22,590 nucleotides of DNA from JBOGWP01 sp050693875 (lineage in GTDB: Bacteria > Actinomycetota > CADDZG01 > JAHWKV01 > JBOGWP01), in the NCBI GenBank assembly GCA_050693875.1, contig JBOGWP010000059.1, forward strand, positions 1 through 22,590, written 5' to 3'. Shown here one piece after another: positions 14,118-22,590 of the stretch. The translations under genes and the position numbers were made by a program. How positions within the stretch are numbered: the first letter of the stretch is position 1; every line of letters begins with the position of its first letter. The notes beneath the pieces were generated by a model that was not told where the DNA came from, did not search any database, and saw nothing but the letters and a program-made list of their open reading frames with translations.

Positions 14118-15773
14118 TCAGATCGGCGGGCGCCCCGTCATCGCCTGATAGAGATCCACCGTTCGGTTCGCCAACTCGACGAACTCGAGCATGCTCGAGA
14201 TTCGTGTGGGGGGCTCCGCGATCAGGCGATCCGCCGCGATGAGCTCCTTGAAGTCCGGCTCGGGCTGGTTCAACGCGACCCCGCAGTCGCTCATCACCCG
14301 CATCACCTCACGGGCAACGATGCCGTAGCCGATCGTCGACGGGTGGACGCCGTCCAGCGCGAACAGCCCTCCGGCGAACCGACCGAACCGATCCGACCGA
14401 AAGAAGCGCGTGTCGGGCTGGGGCGACAACTCGAGGTACGCGTCGGGCTGCGTGTAGGGGGTCCACCACTCGGGCTGGGCTTCCTGGTCGATCAGAAACC
14501 GGCGGTAGGCCAGGCGGTCGAGGATGCCGGCGATGTCGAGGACCCGCCAGTCGCGGCCCGCCCTCCTCGCCCTTCGGACCCGCTCGACGATGTGATCGTT
14601 GTACTGGTCGACCGCGAAGTCGAGGACGCGAAGCTGCTCGCCGGTGAGGCAGGGATGACGGTTGGCGCTGAACACCTCGTCGCCGATCCACGGCCTCGTG
14701 TACCGGGCGAAGTAGCGGTCGCCCGGCATCTTGTTCCCGATCCCTCGCACCATCGGCGCGATCGTCACGTGCGGGACCGTGAAGAAGATCACGTGCCGTG
14801 CATTGACGGTCTCGACCTCCGCGGCGAGCTCGTCGAACTCCGATGCGAAATGCGTGGGAAGCCAGGCGTTGAAGACGGACTTCGCCTCCAGGTCCCGGTA
14901 GGCATACGACGCCTCTTCGGTCCATTTGACGGTGAAGTTCAGGACCGTCCCGAGCACGTTGTTGCCGCCCAGCGCAACGATCAGTGTCTCGATCCCCGGC
15001 TGATCCCAACCGCCCTCCTCGCCCAGCCGGCGCGCCAGCGAAATCGGGGTGTCGCGGTCGTCGCCTCCGGCGAGCGTGATGAGGCCCGAACGCTCCCCCG
15101 CATCGGAGGGAATCTGGCGGAAGATGGCATCGCGGCGTCCCCGGGCGGAGTGGATGCGGCCCCGCAGCATCCCCACGGTGCGGCTGAGTGCGTCGCGGAC
15201 GTCCCAGCCCCAGATGGCGAGGTTGTGGTTAACGCGGCCCCGCCCGGTCTCCTCGAGCAGGTCGGCCCCCTCTCCCCGCTCCCAGTAGTCCTCGACCTTG
15301 TCCATGAGCGAACGGAGGCGCTGCAGCAGCAGCACGTCGCGGCCCACGTCGAGGAGCGAGCCGGGGGCGGCATTCTGAAGGTGGCGAGCCACGGCCTCCA
15401 GGTTGAGTGGGAGTCCCGGGCACTCCGGGGGACCCGGGTACCGAGGGAAGCGGAAGGGGAAGCCTGCGTACTTGGCGACGATCGCCGGCCACGACAGGTG
15501 CGTGTCGGCGATCGCGAAGCTCTTGAAGCCATGGCTGATCGAGTCGCCGACGACGACGAGCCGATTCGGGGGCATGGGGCCCGCTTCGGGGAGGTCCAGC
15601 TTCTCGCCGAGGTCGGAGTCCTCGACCTGGATCGGCTCCCGGACCTCCCAGACGATTGCATCTCGCAGCTCCCGAGGCGTTCCCTCCGGCACCGGTGGCC
15701 GTCCCGCCCGCTTGAAGATCTTTGCCCGCGACCTCGAGCCGGTCGCCCTTCCCCCGTCCTCCGTTTGCCTCAC
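14118..15773 (-). CDS. SGNH/GDSL-family hydrolase
   Basis: This 551-aa protein carries block I VVVGDSISHGF (nucleophile Ser78), block III LGGNNVLG near 267 (Asn of the oxyanion hole) and block V LDGVHPSTIGYG near 473 (Asp-x-x-His pair). These are the catalytic signatures of SGNH esterases and lipases. GTG 15773 is chosen because GGGAGG lies 6-7 bases upstream; the longer open frame to 15950 crosses the heat-shock promoter. No signal peptide is seen, so it is probably cytosolic. At 551 aa it is about twice the usual GDSL length, with an 80-residue N-terminal extension and large insertions between blocks. Substrate unknown. It is divergent from dnaK. Confidence 0.85.
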   Translation of the reverse strand: MRQTEDGGRATGSRSRAKIFKRAGRPPVPEGTPRELRDAIVWEVREPIQVEDSDLGEKLDLPEAGPMPPNRLVVVGDSISHGFKSFAIADTHLSWPAIVAKYAGFPFRFPRYPGPPECPGLPLNLEAVARHLQNAAPGSLLDVGRDVLLLQRLRSLMDKVEDYWERGEGADLLEETGRGRVNHNLAIWGWDVRDALSRTVGMLRGRIHSARGRRDAIFRQIPSDAGERSGLITLAGGDDRDTPISLARRLGEEGGWDQPGIETLIVALGGNNVLGTVLNFTVKWTEEASYAYRDLEAKSVFNAWLPTHFASEFDELAAEVETVNARHVIFFTVPHVTIAPMVRGIGNKMPGDRYFARYTRPWIGDEVFSANRHPCLTGEQLRVLDFAVDQYNDHIVERVRRARRAGRDWRVLDIAGILDRLAYRRFLIDQEAQPEWWTPYTQPDAYLELSPQPDTRFFRSDRFGRFAGGLFALDGVHPSTIGYGIVAREVMRVMSDCGVALNQPEPDFKELIAADRLIAEPPTRISSMLEFVELANRTVDLYQAMTGRPPI

Positions 15774-15906
15774 GACATCCCTCCCGAGAGCCTCCAACGG
15801 CCGAGCGGCACCAGGGTGACTCTGAGGCCCGGCCTCGAGCCGCACAACCGTGCTACCACCACAGCTCGGGGCAGCCGCCGGTCCCGGCCCGTGCTCTAGT
15901 AGAAAT

Positions 15907-15927
15907 CTTGACAATAGAACACTCAAG
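15907..15927 (+). promoter_or_regulatory. HAIR operator (HspR-binding inverted repeat)
   Basis: CTTGACA-N7-ACTCAAG matches the HspR-associated inverted repeat CTTGAGT-N7-ACTCAAG: the spacing is perfect, the right half is perfect and the left half matches five of seven bases. It covers the -35 box and most of the spacer of the dnaK promoter, so bound HspR would block RNA polymerase. The cognate repressor gene, hspR, is the fifth gene of the same operon (20034-20495). Confidence 0.9.
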
Positions 15928-15935
15928 CCTATAAT
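15908..15935 (+). promoter_or_regulatory. Consensus vegetative promoter of the dnaK operon
   Basis: -35 TTGACA (15908-15913) and -10 TATAAT (15930-15935) are both perfect matches, with a 16-bp spacer. Transcription should start near 15942, leaving a leader of about 60 bases before dnaK. Such a strong promoter overlapped by a repressor site is the expected design for HspR control: always ready, held off until misfolded proteins titrate DnaK. Confidence 0.9.
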
Positions 15936-15944
15936 CGGGTTCGT

Positions 15945-15951
15945 ACTCAAG
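15945..15951 (+). promoter_or_regulatory. Extra HAIR half-site near the transcription start
   Basis: A second perfect ACTCAAG begins 24 bases downstream of the HAIR right half, at about +4 to +10. It has no partner half at the 7-bp spacing. It may help HspR bind cooperatively or be fortuitous. Confidence 0.45.
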
Positions 15952-16003
15952 AGAAGGCGGGAGACCAGCTCCCGTCCACGGTTACGGAAAGGGAACGACC
16001 GAG

Positions 16004-17842
<1,839 letters not shown>

Positions 17843-17912
17843 CGCGGCCCGGCCACGAGCAATCAATCCATACGAGGCCGGGATGACGAAACGGCAGGAA
17901 AGGAGCAGCACG

Positions 17913-18356
17913 ATGGCAATGCGGCGATGGGATCCCCTCCGGGATCTGCTGTCGGTTCAGAACGAGCTCAATCGGATGTTCGGCAGGACGTTCGGGTCCG
18001 ACCTCGTCGAGGGGGCCCCGGCCGGTGCCTGGGTGCCCCCTTTGGACGTTTTCGAAACCGAACAGGGCTACACGATCGTCGTCGAGCTCGCCGGCATGAG
18101 CAGCGACGAGGTCGACATCAGCGTCCAGAACAACGTCCTGTCGCTGCGGGGCGAGCGCAGGTTCTACGAAGGAACGCCCGAGGAGGCGTTCCACCGGGTC
18201 GAGCGTCGTTTCGGCCCCTTCCAGCGGACGATCGCGCTGCCCCAGCAGTGCGACACCGAGCGGGTCGAGGCGTCAATGACCGACGGACTGCTTCGGATCG
18301 ACGTGCCGAAGGCGGAGAAGGCGAAGCCGAAGCGAGTCGAGGTGAAGGGGGCGTGA
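17913..18356 (+). CDS. Small heat-shock protein Hsp20
   Basis: This 147-aa protein is an ATP-independent holdase that keeps unfolding proteins soluble for DnaK and ClpB. After the N-terminal WDPLRDLLSVQNELNRMF comes an alpha-crystallin domain at about residues 40-140 (PPLDVFETEQGYTIVVELAG...GLLRIDVPKAEKAKPK). A short KRVEV tail of the I/V-x-I/V type ends the protein. ATG 17913 is preferred over ATG 17883 because AAAGGAG lies 8 bases before it. The position between dnaK and grpE is unusual and implies stoichiometric co-induction with the DnaK machine. Confidence 0.95.
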   Translation: MAMRRWDPLRDLLSVQNELNRMFGRTFGSDLVEGAPAGAWVPPLDVFETEQGYTIVVELAGMSSDEVDISVQNNVLSLRGERRFYEGTPEEAFHRVERRFGPFQRTIALPQQCDTERVEASMTDGLLRIDVPKAEKAKPKRVEVKGA

Positions 18357-18358
18357 CG

Positions 18359-19027
18359 GTGAGCAAGCGGCCCGGGTCGCCCGACCAGAGCCCCCGCCGG
18401 CCCGTGACGATCCACGACCGGCGCAGGGTGCGCGAGCCGGAGGTCGCGGCAGAGGCCGCCGGCTCCGTGGAGCAGGTCGCCGGCCTCTCCACGCCGGCCG
18501 GCCCGCGCGAGGCCGAAGCCGCGGCGCCGGCCTCGCCCCTCGCCGAGCTCGAGGCGGAGGTGGCCACGGCGCGCGAGGAGGCGGCCGGACACCTCGACGA
18601 CCTTCGGCGCCTCAAGGCGGAGTTCGACAACTACCGCAAGCGCATCCTCCGGGAACAGACCGACCTGGCCGAGCGGGCGGCGGGGGGCCTCGCCACACGG
18701 CTTCTGCGGATCGTCGACGACTTCGAGCTCGCGGTGCGGGCCGCCGAGGAGCACAAGGACTTCCAGCAGATGCTCCGGGGGGTCGAGATGGTGTACGGCG
18801 AGCTCAAGGAGCTGCTGGCATCGGAGGGGGTCACGCCGATCGAGGCGAGGGGCAAGCCCTTCGACCCGAACTATCACGAGGCGGCCTACGAGGTGCCGGG
18901 GAGCGAAGGCGGGGAGCCCTACGTCGCCGAGGTGCTGCGGACCGGCTACGTCCACAAGGGGAGGGTGCTGCGCCCGGCGATGGTGAAGGTCGCACGCCGT
19001 GCGCCGGAGCAGGCCCCGGGGACGTAA
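18359..19027 (+). CDS. grpE: Nucleotide exchange factor GrpE
   Basis: This protein of about 222 aa releases ADP from DnaK. It has a charged, probably disordered N-terminus (SKRPGSPDQSPRRPVTIHDR) and a long coiled coil at about 60-120 (LAELEAEVATAREEAAGHLD, then LRRLKAEFDNYRKR). The beta domain with DPNYHEAAYEVPG and GYVHKGRVLRPAMVKVA completes the family pattern. The start is taken as GTG 18359, two bases after the hsp20 stop; GTG 18353, overlapping that stop as GTGA, is equally possible. Either implies translational coupling. Confidence 0.95.
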   Translation: MSKRPGSPDQSPRRPVTIHDRRRVREPEVAAEAAGSVEQVAGLSTPAGPREAEAAAPASPLAELEAEVATAREEAAGHLDDLRRLKAEFDNYRKRILREQTDLAERAAGGLATRLLRIVDDFELAVRAAEEHKDFQQMLRGVEMVYGELKELLASEGVTPIEARGKPFDPNYHEAAYEVPGSEGGEPYVAEVLRTGYVHKGRVLRPAMVKVARRAPEQAPGT

Positions 19028-19057
19028 GGAGGCGAGGCCGACGGGCGGGAGGCAGCG

Positions 19058-20044
19058 ATGAGCCAGCGGGCGTGGGCAGAGAAGGACTACTACGCCGTCC
19101 TCGGTGTACCGAAGAGCGCGCCGGACGCCGAGATCAAGAAGGCCTACCGGAAGCTGGCGCAACGCTACCACCCGGATGCGAATCAGGGGAACAAGCAGGC
19201 TGAAGACCGCTTCAAGGACATCTCTCAGGCCTACGACGTGCTCTCCGACGCCAAGACCCGCAAGGAGTACGACTCCTTCCGAGAGATGCTCGCCTCGGGT
19301 TTCGGGGGCTTCGGAGGCGGTGCCGGTGGCGGCGGGCGGCGGATCCGCGTCGAGGACCTCGGCGACCTGTTCGGCGGCGCGGGGGGCGGCCGTCGCGTCA
19401 ACGTCGAGGACCTGTTCGGCAACGACCTGTTCGGCACGATCTTCGGAGGGGGCCGGGGGCGCCCGACGCGAGGGGCCGACCTCGAGACGCAGGTGAAGAT
19501 CTCCTTCATCGAAGCGCTCGAGGGCAGCACGGTCACGCTCCCGATCACCGAGCCGCAGAGCGCGACGCGACGCAACGTGAAGGTGCGCATCCCCGCCGGC
19601 GTGCAGGACGGGGCGCGGATCCGCGTGCCACGCAAGGGGGTCTCGTTCGAGGGCGGCAGCCCAGGTGACCTCTACGTCAACGTCGCCGTCGAGCCCGATC
19701 CGATCTTCGGCCGCAAGGGAAGCGACCTCACGCTCAAGCTGCCGGTCTCCTTCCACGAGGCGGCGCTGGGAGCCGAGGTCGAGGTTCCGACCCTCGACGG
19801 GTCCCTCGTGAAGCTTCGGATCCCAGCCGGAACCCAGTCCGGCCGGACGTTGCGGGTGCGGGGGAAGGGGGCGAAGAAGGGAACCGGGGGCCGCGGCGAC
19901 CTGCTCGTGACGGTCAACGTCGTGGTCCCCCTCCGGCTGTCGAAGGAGTCGAGGGATCTGCTCAGACAGTTCGCGGAGTCGCACAAGACAGAGTCGGTGC
20001 GCGAGCACCTGATGAAGAAGGTGGGGGAGAACGATGGCGCGTAG
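19058..20044 (+). CDS. dnaJ: Zinc-finger-less DnaJ co-chaperone
   Basis: This 328-aa protein stimulates DnaK ATPase and delivers substrates. The J domain covers about 9-72 with the essential HPD in YHPDANQG. A Gly/Phe-rich segment (85-150) follows, then two C-terminal beta domains (ETQVKISFIEALEGSTVTLP; LKLPVSFHEAALGAEVEVP). The CxxCxGxG zinc-finger repeats of classical DnaJ are absent, so it is a type II (CbpA-like) J protein, as in Thermus and Deinococcus. The G/F part contains two related copies of GGGRRxxVEDL. GGGAGG precedes ATG 19058. Its last 11 bases overlap hspR. Confidence 0.95.
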   Translation: MSQRAWAEKDYYAVLGVPKSAPDAEIKKAYRKLAQRYHPDANQGNKQAEDRFKDISQAYDVLSDAKTRKEYDSFREMLASGFGGFGGGAGGGGRRIRVEDLGDLFGGAGGGRRVNVEDLFGNDLFGTIFGGGRGRPTRGADLETQVKISFIEALEGSTVTLPITEPQSATRRNVKVRIPAGVQDGARIRVPRKGVSFEGGSPGDLYVNVAVEPDPIFGRKGSDLTLKLPVSFHEAALGAEVEVPTLDGSLVKLRIPAGTQSGRTLRVRGKGAKKGTGGRGDLLVTVNVVVPLRLSKESRDLLRQFAESHKTESVREHLMKKVGENDGA

Positions 20045-20495
20045 GAGACAAAGGGGCGCCGGCCCGGGCGAAGACCGGGCGGTGTATGTGATCAGCATCG
20101 CGGCGGAACTCGCCGGGGTGCATCCGCAGACGCTGCGCATCTACGAGCGGAAGGGCCTCCTGCAGCCGAGCCGCACGTCGGGCAACTCGCGCCGATACAG
20201 CCAGCGCGACGTCGAGGTCCTCCGCCGCATCCAGCAGCTCACCCAGGACGAAGGGGTCAACCTCGCGGGCGTGCGGATCATCATGGAGCTGGAGCATCGC
20301 CTCGAGCGGATCGAGGCGCAGCTGGAACGCACCCTGCGCCACGCCGCCGAGGCCGAACGTCAGCTGCACCTCGAGCGCGAGCTGCACCTCGCGCGCGGTG
20401 GAGCGCTGGCCCGGCTCTCCGATGTCCGCGACGTGCTCGGCGCCCTGTCGGCGCGGGCACGCGGCGAGCGCACCCCGTCGCCGGGAACGAGGTGA
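20034..20495 (+). CDS. hspR: MerR-family heat-shock repressor HspR
   Basis: This 153-aa protein has a MerR-type winged helix at about 16-80: VYVISIAAELAGVHPQTLRI, YERKGLLQPSRTSGNSRRYS and LTQDEGVNLAGVRIIMELE. The latter blocks are hallmarks of HspR. A helical dimerisation region rich in Glu/Arg/Leu follows. It represses the operon through the HAIR at 15907-15927, with DnaK as corepressor. ATG 20034 overlaps the end of dnaJ by 11 bases (GGGGGAGA upstream lies inside dnaJ), so translation is coupled. The clpB start lies 7 bases after its stop. Confidence 0.95.
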   Translation: MARRRQRGAGPGEDRAVYVISIAAELAGVHPQTLRIYERKGLLQPSRTSGNSRRYSQRDVEVLRRIQQLTQDEGVNLAGVRIIMELEHRLERIEAQLERTLRHAAEAERQLHLERELHLARGGALARLSDVRDVLGALSARARGERTPSPGTR

Positions 20496-20502
20496 GACCT
20501 CG

Positions 20503-22590
<2,088 letters not shown>

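Noticed and set aside
14343..15899. 518-aa plus-strand ORF opposite the SGNH hydrolase
   Set aside because: The opposite strand carries all SGNH catalytic blocks; this ORF has no recognisable motif.
18164..20140. 658-aa minus-strand ORF opposite hsp20-grpE-dnaJ-hspR
   Set aside because: It lies antisense to four well-recognised chaperone genes, is rich in R/L/H without domain motifs, and is a typical by-product of high-GC codon bias.

Overview
The window comes from a high-GC bacterium. HspR/HAIR control of the chaperone operon, a Gram-positive-type DnaK, mostly SD-led or GTG starts and an EtfD-like membrane Fe-S oxidoreductase suggest an actinobacterial or Chloroflexota-like lineage. Assignment below phylum level is not supported.

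Region A (1-8880) is accessory DNA. It opens with the end of an IS3-family element whose OrfA start is frameshifted. An AbiEi/AbiEii-like pair follows: a PD-(D/E)XK-like nuclease fused to a winged helix, then a nucleotidyltransferase. Next is a large STAND-like P-loop NTPase with a nuclease-like N-terminus (about 1709 aa), a small convergent gene, a zinc-ribbon protein and a tiny coupled ORF. The block stops beside the 3' end of a tRNA-Gly(CCC) gene, a classical integration position, and reads as a defence island. No integrase is visible.

Region B (8887-12001) holds tRNA-Gly and dcd (dCTP deaminase). An aquaporin-arsC arsenic pair is preceded by a perfect 12-bp palindrome. A tandem SnoaL-like protein follows.

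Region C (12043-15773, minus strand) encodes a membrane-anchored Fe-S oxidoreductase (EtfD/HdrD-like) and a 551-aa SGNH/GDSL hydrolase.

Region D (15900-22590, plus strand) is a heat-shock operon: dnaK-hsp20-grpE-dnaJ-hspR-clpB, with clpB cut by the window end. Its promoter has consensus -35 and -10 boxes, and a HAIR operator overlaps the -35. The repressor HspR is encoded in the same operon, giving a closed feedback loop.

A striking property is about nine apparent single-base frame disruptions, all within the first 12 kb (transposase, AbiEii, NTPase twice, small convergent gene, zinc-ribbon protein twice, aquaporin, SnoaL). None is visible in the last 10.5 kb. They are either uncorrected indels in the assembly or real decay; sequence alone cannot decide.
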